6,805 nt of DNA from an uncultured Oscillospiraceae bacterium (GCA_900769835.1 CAAGIE010000093.1:1-6805), one strand, 5' to 3'. Positions 1-6,670 are shown, numbered from the stretch's first letter. Translations and numbers: made by a program. The notes: a model not told the origin generated them from the letters alone.

Positions 1-870
1 GAAAACATGCTGGCAATGCCTGTTACCCGGGGCCAGAAGACCGAAAAGGAAAAGTTCAACGGCGCAGAAGCTACCTACACCATCGAGTGCATGATGCATG
101 ACCGCAAGGCTCTGCAGGCAGGCACTTCTCACTACTTCGGCGACGGCTTTGCCCAGGCATTCGACATCACCTTCACCAGCAAGGACAATCAGAAGGTCCA
201 CCCCCATCAGACCTCCTGGGGTGTTTCCACCCGTCTCATCGGCGGCATTATTATGACCCACGGTGACAATAACGGTCTGGTTCTGCCCCCCAAGGTGGCG
301 CCCATTCAGGTGGTCGTCCTGCCCATCGCTCAGCATAAGGAGGGCGTTCTGGATGCCGCTAACGGCCTGAAGGGTCGTCTTGCCAACGCAGGCTTCCGTG
401 TGAAGCTGGACGACAGCGACAACTCTATGGGTTGGAAGTGCGCCGAGTATGAAATGAAGGGTGTGCCTCTCCGGGTGGAGTGCGGTCCCCGCGACCTGGA
501 AAACGGTCAGTGCGTGCTGGTGCGTCGTAACGATGGCGAAAAGACTGTGGTTGCCCTGGCTGACCTTGAAAAGGCAGTGGCAGAGCAGTTGGAACTGGTG
601 CATCAGGGTATGTACAATCGCGCCAAGAAGAATCTGGAAGACCACATCTACGAAGCCCATTCTCTGGAAGAAGCAAAGGAACTGCAGGAGAAGAACGGCG
701 GATTCATTAAGACTATGTGGTGCGGCGATCTGGAGTGCGAACTGAAGATGAAGGAAGTGGCAGGTATGTCCTCCCGCTGTATGCCCTTTGCACAGGAGAA
801 TCTGGGCGATGTTTGCCCCATCTGCGGCAAGCCCGCAAAGACCATGATCCTCTGGGGTGTCGCATACTAA
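1..870 (+). CDS. proS: Prolyl-tRNA synthetase, 3' part (5' end outside window)
   Basis: Class II aminoacyl-tRNA synthetase that charges tRNA-Pro with proline in the cytoplasm. The reading frame is open from base 1, so the in-frame ATG at base 7 is internal. The visible 289 residues are roughly the last 60% of a family protein of about 475-480 aa. Seen in order: the proline-pocket segment LQAGTSHYFGDGF (109-147); class II motif 3, STRLIGG with its arginine at 232-234, followed by HGDNNGLVLPP; an anticodon-binding domain starting near APIQVVVLPI (from about 298); and a C-terminal zinc domain. The zinc ligands fit CX4C (codons 721 and 736), then 25 residues, then CX2C (codons 814 and 823). This is the spacing known for archaeal-type ProRS such as that of Thermus thermophilus. 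The protein ends in tyrosine, as in that type, where the terminal carboxylate reaches the active site. There is no INS editing domain in the visible part. The gene ends at a strong terminator at 939-975. Confidence 0.97.
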   Translation, partial: ENMLAMPVTRGQKTEKEKFNGAEATYTIECMMHDRKALQAGTSHYFGDGFAQAFDITFTSKDNQKVHPHQTSWGVSTRLIGGIIMTHGDNNGLVLPPKVAPIQVVVLPIAQHKEGVLDAANGLKGRLANAGFRVKLDDSDNSMGWKCAEYEMKGVPLRVECGPRDLENGQCVLVRRNDGEKTVVALADLEKAVAEQLELVHQGMYNRAKKNLEDHIYEAHSLEEAKELQEKNGGFIKTMWCGDLECELKMKEVAGMSSRCMPFAQENLGDVCPICGKPAKTMILWGVAY

Positions 871-892
871 TTGACAATGGACAATGTCGGTT

Positions 893-928
893 GTCATTGC
901 GAGGCTTGCTTGCAAGCCGTGGCAATCT
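893..928. repeat. Small intergenic palindromic repeat element
   Basis: This lies in the proS 3' region, between the stop codon and the terminator. It contains nested inverted arms: an inner perfect pair GGCTTGC (903-909) and GCAAGCC (912-918) around TT, and an outer pair ATTGC (896-900) and GCAAT (922-926). From general knowledge, elements of the form GTCATTGCGAGG...GGCAATC recur between genes in many bacteria. Just upstream (871-896) is a second pattern: GACAATG/GACAATG as near-tandem copies, plus TGACAA/TTGTCA as an inverted pair. The copy number in this genome cannot be seen here. It could be a REP-like or MITE-like element, or simply part of the proS 3' UTR. Confidence 0.6.
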
Positions 929-938
929 AAAGCGTAAA

Positions 939-975
939 AACACCCGGTGGCATTTGCCACCGGGTGTTCTTTTTT
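939..975. terminator. Two-way intrinsic terminator between convergent proS and trpS
   Basis: A perfect stem of AACACCCGGTGGCA (939-952) with TGCCACCGGGTGTT (955-968), followed on the + strand by TCTTTTTTT. On the - strand the stem is followed by TTTTTACGC, so it can stop both proS and trpS transcripts. The trpS stop codon (974-976) lies inside the + strand T-tract, so the two units are packed without spare sequence. Confidence 0.93.
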
Positions 976-1981
976 ACTTCTGCAGGAAACCGACTTTCTT
1001 ATAGACCTTACGCAGAGTCTTTTCAGCCACATAGCTTGCTTTCTCTGCACCGGCGCGGTAGACACTTTCCAGATATGCCTTATCCTTGAGCAGGCGGGCG
1101 CTCTCCTCACGAATGGGGCGCAGGGTCTCGATAACTGCATCGCCAACCTTGGGCTTGAATGCGCCATAGCCCTGACCGGCAAATTCATTTTCGATCTGCT
1201 CATAACTCAGGCCGGTCACCGCGGCATAAATGCTCATCAGGTTTGCCACGCCGGGCTTGTTCTCGGGATCGAAACGGACGCAGTTTTCCGTGTCGGAGTC
1301 GGTGATGGCGCGCTTAAACTTGCGCTGAATGTCCTCGGGGCGCTCCATCAGGAATACGCAACCCTCGGGCATGGACTTGCTCATCTTACTGTCGGGAGCG
1401 TTCAGGCTCATCACTCTTGCGCCCTTTTCGGGGATGAAGGGCTCGGGGATCTTGAACACATCGCCGTAAATGCCATTGAAGCGCTGGGCCACATCGCGGG
1501 TCAGTTCGCAATGCTGCTTCTGATCGTGACCAACGGGCACCAGATCCGGCTGATAGAGCAAAATATCTGCCGCCATCAGTGCGGGGTAGGTAAACAGACC
1601 GCCGTTGATGTTCTCTGCGTTCTTTGCGGACTTGTCCTTGAACTGGGTCATACGGCTCAGTTCGCCGAACATAGTGTAGCAGTTCAGCACCCAACCCAGT
1701 TCTGCGTGTTGATGCACGTGGCTCTGGACGAACAGGGTGTTTTTCTCGGGATCCAGACCGCAGGCGATATACTGCGCCAACTGCTCCAGAGTGCGGCGGC
1801 GCAGGTCTGCGGGAGTCTGCCGCACGGTGATGGTGTGCATATCTGCCATGAAGTAGAAGCAGTCATACTGATCCGCCCGGGCGCTCCAGTTTTTGATAGC
1901 GCCTAAGTAGTTACCCAGGTGCAGGTCACCGGAGGGCTGGATGCCGGAAAGCATTCTCTTCTTCTGTACGATTTCTTCCAT
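974..1981 (-). CDS. trpS: Tryptophanyl-tRNA synthetase
   Basis: Class I synthetase that activates tryptophan and charges tRNA-Trp; a cytoplasmic homodimer in known members. From the chosen ATG it is 335 aa, normal for bacterial TrpRS. Seen: the N-terminal LSGIQPSGDLHLGNYLGA, with the HIGH-type motif as H21-L-G-N24; the tryptophan-pocket segment YPALMAADILLY (132-143), with M136 and D139 at the positions that contact tryptophan in Bacillus-type enzymes; VGHDQKQH (150-157); and the KMSKS loop at 199-203. I chose 1981 over the longer frame opening at 2041 because AGAGG (1990-1994) sits 8 nt upstream. The longer version would add 20 residues lying within the promoter. TrpRS proteins also normally begin just before this GIQPSG segment. 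The gene is convergent with proS and divergent from gltX. No T-box or trp leader is visible. Confidence 0.97.
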   Translation of the reverse strand: MEEIVQKKRMLSGIQPSGDLHLGNYLGAIKNWSARADQYDCFYFMADMHTITVRQTPADLRRRTLEQLAQYIACGLDPEKNTLFVQSHVHQHAELGWVLNCYTMFGELSRMTQFKDKSAKNAENINGGLFTYPALMAADILLYQPDLVPVGHDQKQHCELTRDVAQRFNGIYGDVFKIPEPFIPEKGARVMSLNAPDSKMSKSMPEGCVFLMERPEDIQRKFKRAITDSDTENCVRFDPENKPGVANLMSIYAAVTGLSYEQIENEFAGQGYGAFKPKVGDAVIETLRPIREESARLLKDKAYLESVYRAGAEKASYVAEKTLRKVYKKVGFLQK

Positions 1982-1994
1982 AATTTTCGCCTCT
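1982..1994 (-). promoter_or_regulatory. trpS ribosome binding site (decides the start)
   Basis: On the - strand AGAGG (1990-1994) lies 8 nt before the ATG at 1981. It supports the 335-aa start rather than the upstream in-frame ATG at 2041. Confidence 0.8.
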
Positions 1995-2012
1995 TTTTCA
2001 GATGTTTCCTGT

Positions 2013-2041
2013 ATTCTAACATACCCGCGAGAAAAACGCAA
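2013..2041 (-). promoter_or_regulatory. trpS promoter
   Basis: Sigma-A-type boxes on the - strand: TTGCGT (2036-2041), a 17-bp spacer, then TAGAAT (2013-2018). A TG dinucleotide one base upstream of the -10 makes it an extended -10. The predicted start is near 2006, giving a leader of about 25 nt, too short for a T-box riboswitch. Confidence 0.75.
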
Positions 2042-2048
2042 CGGGAAA

Positions 2049-2078
2049 TTGACTTTCCTATATTCTATATGGTATAGT
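2049..2078 (+). promoter_or_regulatory. gltX promoter
   Basis: TTGACT (2049-2054), an 18-bp spacer, then TATAGT (2073-2078), with TG at 2070-2071 giving an extended -10. The predicted start is near 2085 and the leader about 25 nt. The -35 box is only 7 bp from the -35 box of the divergent trpS promoter (2036-2041), so one bound factor could affect both. Confidence 0.78.
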
Positions 2079-2109
2079 AAAGTATCAATTTGACACAGAG
2101 GTATGAATT

Positions 2110-3753
2110 ATGGATTATCAAGTCTTAGCAGAATTGCTTTTCCCCAATGTGACCGATACTCCCGAAATGCTGGAAGAAAAGTACCCCTTGCGCACCCTGC
2201 CCGAGGGCGCAGTGGTGACCCGTATGGCGCCCTCTCCCACCGGCTTTGTGCATCTGGGTAATCTGGTGCAGGGTCTGACCGCAGAGAGAATGGCGCACCA
2301 GAGCGGCGGCGTTCTGTTCCTCCGCGTGGAGGATACCGACGCAAAGCGGGAAGTCCCCGGCGCAGTGGAAGTGCTGATCAACACCCTCAAGCACTATGGC
2401 ATCGTCTTTGACGAAGGCGCTACCATCGAGGGTGACAACGGTAATTACGGCCCCTACCGCCAGCGCCGGAGAGCGGCGATCTACCACGTCTATGCCAAGA
2501 AACTGGTGGCCCAGGGTATGGCATACCCCTGCTTCTGCACCGAGGAAGAGTTGTCTGCAATGCGTACCCAGCAGGAGGCCGCCAAGGAGAACACCGGCTA
2601 CTACGGCAAGTACGCAATGTGGCGCGACCGCAGTCTGGAGGATGTGAAGGCGCAGTTGGCCGCAGGCAATCCCTGGGTTCTGCGTTTCCGTTCCACCGGC
2701 TCTATTGAAAATTCCTTTAAGTTTGACGATCTGGTAAAGGGCAAACTGAACATCACCGAGAATGACATCGACCACGTGCTTTTGAAGTCCGACGGCATTC
2801 CCACCTACCACTTTGCCCATGCAGTGGACGACCACCTGATGCGTACCACCCACGTGGTGCGTGGCGACGAATGGCTGCCCACTCTGCCGTTCCATATCCA
2901 ACTGTTTAAGGCGCTGGACTTCAAACTGCCCAAGTACGTCCACATCGGCCCCCTGCAGAAGATGGACGGCACCTCCAAGCGCAAACTCTCCAAGCGCAAG
3001 GACCCCGAACTGGCGCTGACCTTCTATAAGGCGGAGGGCTTCCCGGTGGAGGCGGTGTATGAGTACATTATGACTCTGCTGAACTCCAACTACGAGGACT
3101 GGCGCAGAGCCAACCCCGACACTCCCGCAACGGAATTTAAGTTCAGCCCCAAGAAGTTGAACCCCGCAGGCAACCTCTTCGACTATGCAAAACTCACTGA
3201 CGTCAGTAAGAACGTCATCGCTACCATGGACGCTGAAAAGGTCTACACCCTGCTCACCGAGTGGGCAGAGGAGTTCGATGCGGACTTTGCCGGGAAACTG
3301 AAGAGCGACCCCGCCTTTGCCACTTCCATTCTGGCTATCGGCCGCGGCGGCAAGAAGCCCCGCAAGGACATCGCCGTGTGGAAAGAAGCCAAGGATTATA
3401 TGGGCTTTTTCTACGACGAGTACCTGCAGACGCCTGCGTTCAATGAAAAATTCAGCAATGACACTGTGAAACTGGCGCTGGAGAAGTTCCTGGAAAAGTT
3501 CAATATTCAGGACGACTCCGCTCTTTGGTTCGACAAGGTCAAGGAGATCACCATAGAGATGGGCTTTACCACCGATATGAAGGCCTACAAGGCTGACCCC
3601 GATGCCTTCCCCGGCACTGTGGCAGATGTCTCCACTTTTGTCCGCCAGGCAGTTACCGGCAAGACCAATTCTCCCGACCTCTACACCGTAATGCAGATCC
3701 TGGGCTACGACCGCACCGTTGCCCGCATCCGCGCAGTGATGGAAACCTTATAA
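2110..3753 (+). CDS. gltX: Glutamyl-tRNA synthetase (long clostridial form)
   Basis: Class I synthetase that charges tRNA-Glu. In bacteria lacking GlnRS it also misacylates tRNA-Gln for the GatCAB amidotransferase; this window cannot show which type it is. It is 547 aa, longer than the usual 470-500, with about 35 extra residues before the catalytic core. Seen: TRMAPSPTGFVHLGN, with the HIGH motif as H48-L-G-N51; LRVEDTD (71-77), the glutamate-site region; the tRNA-acceptor-binding insertion at about 120-220; the GIPTYHFAHAVDDHLM core strand (229-244); and the KMSKS-type loop K292-L-S-K-R296. The C-terminal 200 residues are the helical anticodon-binding domain. The CXC half of the zinc knuckle is present (C141, C143), but the second pair is not obvious: Y168 stands where the third ligand should be. 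The start is supported by AGAGGT (2097-2102), 7 nt before the ATG. An upstream ATG at 2103 is out of frame. It has its own promoter and terminator. Confidence 0.96.
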   Translation: MDYQVLAELLFPNVTDTPEMLEEKYPLRTLPEGAVVTRMAPSPTGFVHLGNLVQGLTAERMAHQSGGVLFLRVEDTDAKREVPGAVEVLINTLKHYGIVFDEGATIEGDNGNYGPYRQRRRAAIYHVYAKKLVAQGMAYPCFCTEEELSAMRTQQEAAKENTGYYGKYAMWRDRSLEDVKAQLAAGNPWVLRFRSTGSIENSFKFDDLVKGKLNITENDIDHVLLKSDGIPTYHFAHAVDDHLMRTTHVVRGDEWLPTLPFHIQLFKALDFKLPKYVHIGPLQKMDGTSKRKLSKRKDPELALTFYKAEGFPVEAVYEYIMTLLNSNYEDWRRANPDTPATEFKFSPKKLNPAGNLFDYAKLTDVSKNVIATMDAEKVYTLLTEWAEEFDADFAGKLKSDPAFATSILAIGRGGKKPRKDIAVWKEAKDYMGFFYDEYLQTPAFNEKFSNDTVKLALEKFLEKFNIQDDSALWFDKVKEITIEMGFTTDMKAYKADPDAFPGTVADVSTFVRQAVTGKTNSPDLYTVMQILGYDRTVARIRAVMETL

Positions 3754-3757
3754 AAAG

Positions 3758-3789
3758 AAACCCGACAGACGAAAATCTGTCGGGTTTTT
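3758..3789. terminator. Two-way intrinsic terminator between gltX and the DUF1846 gene
   Basis: A stem of AAACCCGACAGA (3758-3769) and TCTGTCGGGTTT (3776-3787) with loop CGAAAA, running into a T-tract on the + strand. The - strand continues CTTTTTA after the stem. It starts 4 nt after the gltX stop and abuts the stop codon of the convergent DUF1846 gene (3791-3793), so one hairpin appears to serve both genes. Confidence 0.92.
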
Positions 3790-3790
3790 G

Positions 3791-5254
3791 TTATCCGTTG
3801 TAGCGGGGCTGGCAAGTCAGGTTGACACCCAGGCGCTTAAAGGTCTTCTCGTCTACGGCCGAGAGGATCACCGAGGAATGGGCATCACAGCCGCGAAGCT
3901 TCGATAATTGCTCCATGGCGCATTCAGCCGCAGGATCGGTGGCGGCGCAGATGGAAAGGGCAATCAGCACCTCGTCGGTGTGCAGACGGGGATTGCGGTT
4001 GCCGAAATGATCCACCTTCAGATGCTGAATGGGATCGATGATGGTGGGGGAGATGAGGTGCAGTTCATCGTCCATACCGCCCAATGCCTTCAAAGCATTC
4101 AAAAGCAGCGCCGCAGATGCGCCCAGAAGATCGGAGGTCTTGCCGGTAACGATGCGGCCGTCAGGCAGTTCCATAGCGGCGGCGGGCTTACCGGTGGCTT
4201 CTGCCTTTGCAAGGGCAGGCTCTACTACCCGACGCTCCTCGGGATTAACACCGGCCTTCTTCATCAGCAGTTCCATCTTCATAATCTGGCTGTCCTGGGC
4301 TTTGCCCTGCTTGACATCACACAAAGTGCCGTAGTACCGACGGAGGATTTCCTGACGGGAGGCTTCCTTGGCGGCCTCGTCGTCCACGATGCAGTTGCCA
4401 ACCATGTTGACACCCATATCCGTGGGGGACTTGTAGGGGCAAGTGCCCAGGATCCGCTCGAACATGGTCACTAGCACGGGGAAAGCTTCCACGTCGCGGT
4501 TGTAGTTGACGGTGGTCTTGCCGTAGGCTTCCAGATGGAAGGGGTCCAGCATATTCACATCATCCAGATCAGCGGTGGCGGCTTCGTATGCCAGATTCAC
4601 GGGATGGTTCAGAGGCAAATTCCAGATGGGGAAAGTCTCGAACTTTGCGTAACCTGCCTTGATGCCCCGCTTATGCTCGTGATACAACTGGCTCATGCAG
4701 GTGGCCAGTTTGCCACTGCCGGGGCCGGGGGCGGTGATGACCACCAGTTCGCGGCTGGTTTCGATGTAGTCATTCTTGCCATAGCCCTCGTCGCTGACGA
4801 TGTGGGCAATGTTACCGGGGTAGCCGGGAATGTCGTAGTGATGGTAGACCTTAATGCCCATGGACTCCAGACGGGACTGGAATGCCTTGGCTAAAGTCTG
4901 ATTCTGGAAACGGGTCAGCACCACACTGCTGACATACAGACCCAGACCGCGGAAAATGTCGATCAGCCGGAGCACATCCCGGTCGTAGGTGATGCCCAGG
5001 TCGCCGCGGACTTTGTTCTTCTCAATGTCGGCAGCGTTGATGGCGATAATGATCTCCACCTGCTCCTTCATCTGCAGCAGCATTCTTAACTTGCTGTCCG
5101 GCTGGAAACCGGGAAGCACACGGGCAGCGTGATAATCGTCATAAAGTTTACCGCCAAACTCCAGATAGAGCTTGCCGCCGAACTGACGGATCCGCTCGCG
5201 GATGTGGGCGGATTGAGTCTGGATATATAAGTCGTTGTCAAAACCGATACGCAA
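3791..5254 (-). CDS. DUF1846 / UPF0371 family protein, function unknown
   Basis: A 487-aa soluble protein with no signal peptide or membrane segment, full length for this well-conserved family (about 490-500 aa). I recognise the family by RIxxFGGKLYLEFGGKLYDDYHAARVLPGF (24-50), the DIEKNKVRGDLGITYD segment (76-91), VSDEGYGKNDYIE (153-165), the glycine-rich APGPGSGKLATCMSQLYHEHKRG (175-197), and NLPLNHPVNLAYEAATADL plus DPFHLEAYGKTTVNYNRD (212-254). The GPGSGK loop (177-182) with K182 looks like a phosphate-binding loop, but it does not match the Walker A spacing. Nucleotide binding is therefore a guess, and the biochemical role is unknown. The start is TTG: the frame has no usable ATG, the protein then begins MRIGFD as relatives begin, and GAGG (5263-5266) sits 8 nt upstream. 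It has its own promoter (5290-5318) and shares a terminator with gltX. Confidence 0.93.
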   Translation of the reverse strand: MRIGFDNDLYIQTQSAHIRERIRQFGGKLYLEFGGKLYDDYHAARVLPGFQPDSKLRMLLQMKEQVEIIIAINAADIEKNKVRGDLGITYDRDVLRLIDIFRGLGLYVSSVVLTRFQNQTLAKAFQSRLESMGIKVYHHYDIPGYPGNIAHIVSDEGYGKNDYIETSRELVVITAPGPGSGKLATCMSQLYHEHKRGIKAGYAKFETFPIWNLPLNHPVNLAYEAATADLDDVNMLDPFHLEAYGKTTVNYNRDVEAFPVLVTMFERILGTCPYKSPTDMGVNMVGNCIVDDEAAKEASRQEILRRYYGTLCDVKQGKAQDSQIMKMELLMKKAGVNPEERRVVEPALAKAEATGKPAAAMELPDGRIVTGKTSDLLGASAALLLNALKALGGMDDELHLISPTIIDPIQHLKVDHFGNRNPRLHTDEVLIALSICAATDPAAECAMEQLSKLRGCDAHSSVILSAVDEKTFKRLGVNLTCQPRYNG

Positions 5255-5268
5255 TGCATTCGCCTCGT
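5252..5268 (-). promoter_or_regulatory. Ribosome binding site and TTG start of the DUF1846 gene
   Basis: The - strand reads ACGAGGCGAATGCATTG. GAGG is 8 nt from TTG (5252-5254). An ATG at 5257-5259 is closer to the GAGG (3 nt) but out of frame, and gives only a short unrelated frame. The TTG is therefore the supported start. Confidence 0.75.
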
Positions 5269-5289
5269 TTCTTTTTACAATACCTTATT

Positions 5290-5318
5290 ATTGTATAGGA
5301 CATCCGGGAAAATAGCAA
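5290..5318 (-). promoter_or_regulatory. Promoter of the DUF1846 gene
   Basis: On the - strand TTGCTA (5313-5318), a 17-bp spacer, and TACAAT (5290-5295). The predicted start is near 5283, giving a leader of about 29 nt. It lies directly downstream of the terminator of the C-S lyase gene, so the two genes are separate units despite sharing a strand. Confidence 0.7.
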
Positions 5319-5328
5319 GTCTTTTCCC

Positions 5329-5361
5329 AAAAATGCCGCCTGCAAATTTTGCAAGCGGCAT
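5329..5361 (-). terminator. Intrinsic terminator of the C-S lyase gene
   Basis: On the - strand ATGCCGCTTGCAA pairs with TTGCAGGCGGCAT (one U-G pair, loop AAT) and is followed by TTTT. It begins about 10 nt after the lyase stop codon (5372-5374). The + strand side has no good T-run, so it looks one-way. Confidence 0.85.
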
Positions 5362-5371
5362 CGTTGTATTA

Positions 5372-6544
5372 TTATAATGTATGTACGGCATCCCGCAGAC
5401 GACTCATCGCCGCCTCCAGTGTGGCGCGGGGGCAGGCCAGCACCACCCGCTGGAACTGGGCGGCGCACGCACCGAACATAGCACCACTGTCCAACCACAG
5501 TTTTGCCTTGTGGAGGATCAGGTCGTCCAGTTCCTCTTTGGAAAGACCCAGTCCGGAGCAGTCCAGCCAGGCAAAGTAGGTGCCCTCCGGCTCCACCAGT
5601 CGGATCCGGGGCAGATGTTCCGCCAAAAATGCCCGCACATAGTTCAGGTTCTCCCGCATATAGAGCTTGCATTCTGCCAGCCATTCCTCACCGCCCCGGT
5701 AGGCAGCGTGGCAAGCCAGCATACCCAGAAGGTTCGGCTCGTGCCAGCAGGCGATATCCAGTTCTTTTTTGAACTGCTCCCGCAACTGCTCGTTGGGAAT
5801 GAAAATGTTGGACACCTGCAGACCCGCCAGATTAAAACTTTTGCTGGGAGCGGTGCAGACAATGCAACGATCCTGCATATCGGGACAGGCTAAGGGGAAG
5901 GGGATATGGGGGTGTCCGGGGAAAGCAAAGTCACAATGGATCTCGTCGGAGATCACCACCACGTCGTACTTTTTGCAGATAGCGCCGATCTTCTGCAATT
6001 CCTCTCTGGTCCATACCCGACAGACGGGGTTGTGGGGAGAGCAGAGGATAAACATCCGCACGCCGTTGTCCACGATCTTCTTTTCAAAGTCCGCAAAGTC
6101 GATGGTGTATTTTCCGTCTGCATAGACCAGAGGGCTTTCCACCACCACACGGTCATTTTGTTTGACTACATTATAAAAGGGGTAGTACACCGGGGGTTGC
6201 ACCAGCACCCGATCTCCGGGAACGGTAAAGGCCCGCACCGCCGCAGAAAGGGCGAACACCACGCCGGGACTGTTCTGCAGCCACTGAGGCTCCACCCGCC
6301 AGTCAAAATGCCGGAAGAACCAGTCCTGCAAAGCGGGGAAGTAGTCCTCGTCCAAAATACTGTAACCGAAGATGCCGAACTTTGCCGCATCCGCAAGCAC
6401 TTCCGTGACGCAGGGGGGAGCGGGGAAGTCCATATCCGCCACCCAGAGGGGCAGAACATCGTCGCCGTAGCCGTTTTTCGCCCGCAGGTCGAATTTGACA
6501 CTGTGGGTGTGGTTGCGGTCGATCACCTGATTAAAATCGTACAT
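5372..6544 (-). CDS. patB: MalY/PatB-family PLP-dependent C-S lyase
   Basis: A cytoplasmic fold-type I PLP enzyme of 390 aa, the usual length. Known relatives (Bacillus PatB, E. coli MalY) cleave cystathionine or cysteine S-conjugates to a thiol, pyruvate and ammonia; MalY also represses MalT. Seen: LPLWVADMDFPAPP (31-44), the family signature; GYSILDEDYFPALQDWF (60-76); PPVYYPF with the ring-stacking tyrosine (117-123); SPHNPV (169-174) with N172; SDEIHCDF (199-206) with D200, which pairs with the PLP ring nitrogen; and the Schiff-base lysine K235 in TAPSKSFNLAGLQ. R366 near the C-terminus should hold the substrate carboxylate. Oddities: the NPxG glycine is C175 (TGT), and the usual glycine-rich run before R366 reads FGACAAQFQR. 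The start is set by AGGAGGG (6551-6557), 6 nt before the ATG. It has its own promoter and terminator. Substrate and exact symbol are uncertain; aminotransferase activity is less likely. Confidence 0.9.
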   Translation of the reverse strand: MYDFNQVIDRNHTHSVKFDLRAKNGYGDDVLPLWVADMDFPAPPCVTEVLADAAKFGIFGYSILDEDYFPALQDWFFRHFDWRVEPQWLQNSPGVVFALSAAVRAFTVPGDRVLVQPPVYYPFYNVVKQNDRVVVESPLVYADGKYTIDFADFEKKIVDNGVRMFILCSPHNPVCRVWTREELQKIGAICKKYDVVVISDEIHCDFAFPGHPHIPFPLACPDMQDRCIVCTAPSKSFNLAGLQVSNIFIPNEQLREQFKKELDIACWHEPNLLGMLACHAAYRGGEEWLAECKLYMRENLNYVRAFLAEHLPRIRLVEPEGTYFAWLDCSGLGLSKEELDDLILHKAKLWLDSGAMFGACAAQFQRVVLACPRATLEAAMSRLRDAVHTL

Positions 6545-6573
6545 AGGATGCCCTCCTTTGTAAATCTGCTTTT

Positions 6574-6602
6574 ATTTTAACGGTTTTGACCCCGTTCGTC
6601 AA
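6574..6602 (-). promoter_or_regulatory. Promoter of the C-S lyase gene
   Basis: On the - strand TTGACG (6597-6602), a 17-bp spacer, and TAAAAT (6574-6579), close to the sigma-A consensus. The predicted start is near 6567, with a leader of about 22 nt that carries the AGGAGGG ribosome binding site. Confidence 0.8.
6579..6602. promoter_or_regulatory. Candidate operator: overlapping inverted repeats in the lyase promoter
   Basis: Two dyads overlap the -35 box and spacer: TTGAC-N7-GTCAA (6586-6602) and AACGG-N8-CCGTT (6579-6596). A protein bound here would block RNA polymerase. Short dyads arise by chance and I cannot name a regulator, so this is tentative. Confidence 0.35.
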
Positions 6603-6670
6603 GAAATCTGCGGAGGGAAAAGTCCTTGGGAGTGCTTGCAAAATAATGAAAAAATTTATGAAAAAAATGC

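Noticed and set aside
175..182. Walker A P-loop in the DUF1846 protein (these are residue numbers of that protein; about 4709-4732 in the window)
   Set aside because: APGPGSGK has the wrong spacing for GxxxxGK[ST] and is followed by leucine, so I describe it only as phosphate-loop-like.
947..1906. A 319-codon open frame on the + strand, antisense to trpS
   Set aside because: It lies wholly opposite trpS, has no ribosome binding site, begins inside the proS terminator, and its sequence looks like a reversed-codon shadow of GC-rich coding DNA.
2125..2943. A 272-codon open frame on the - strand inside gltX
   Set aside because: Antisense shadow of the conserved GluRS catalytic domain; no promoter or ribosome binding site, and no recognisable motif.
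3908..4474. A 188-codon open frame on the + strand inside the DUF1846 gene
   Set aside because: Shadow of the conserved DUF1846 frame, without initiation signals.
5906..6580. A 224-codon open frame on the + strand across the lyase gene start
   Set aside because: It overlaps the conserved PLP enzyme and its promoter, and has no ribosome binding site or family similarity that I recognise.
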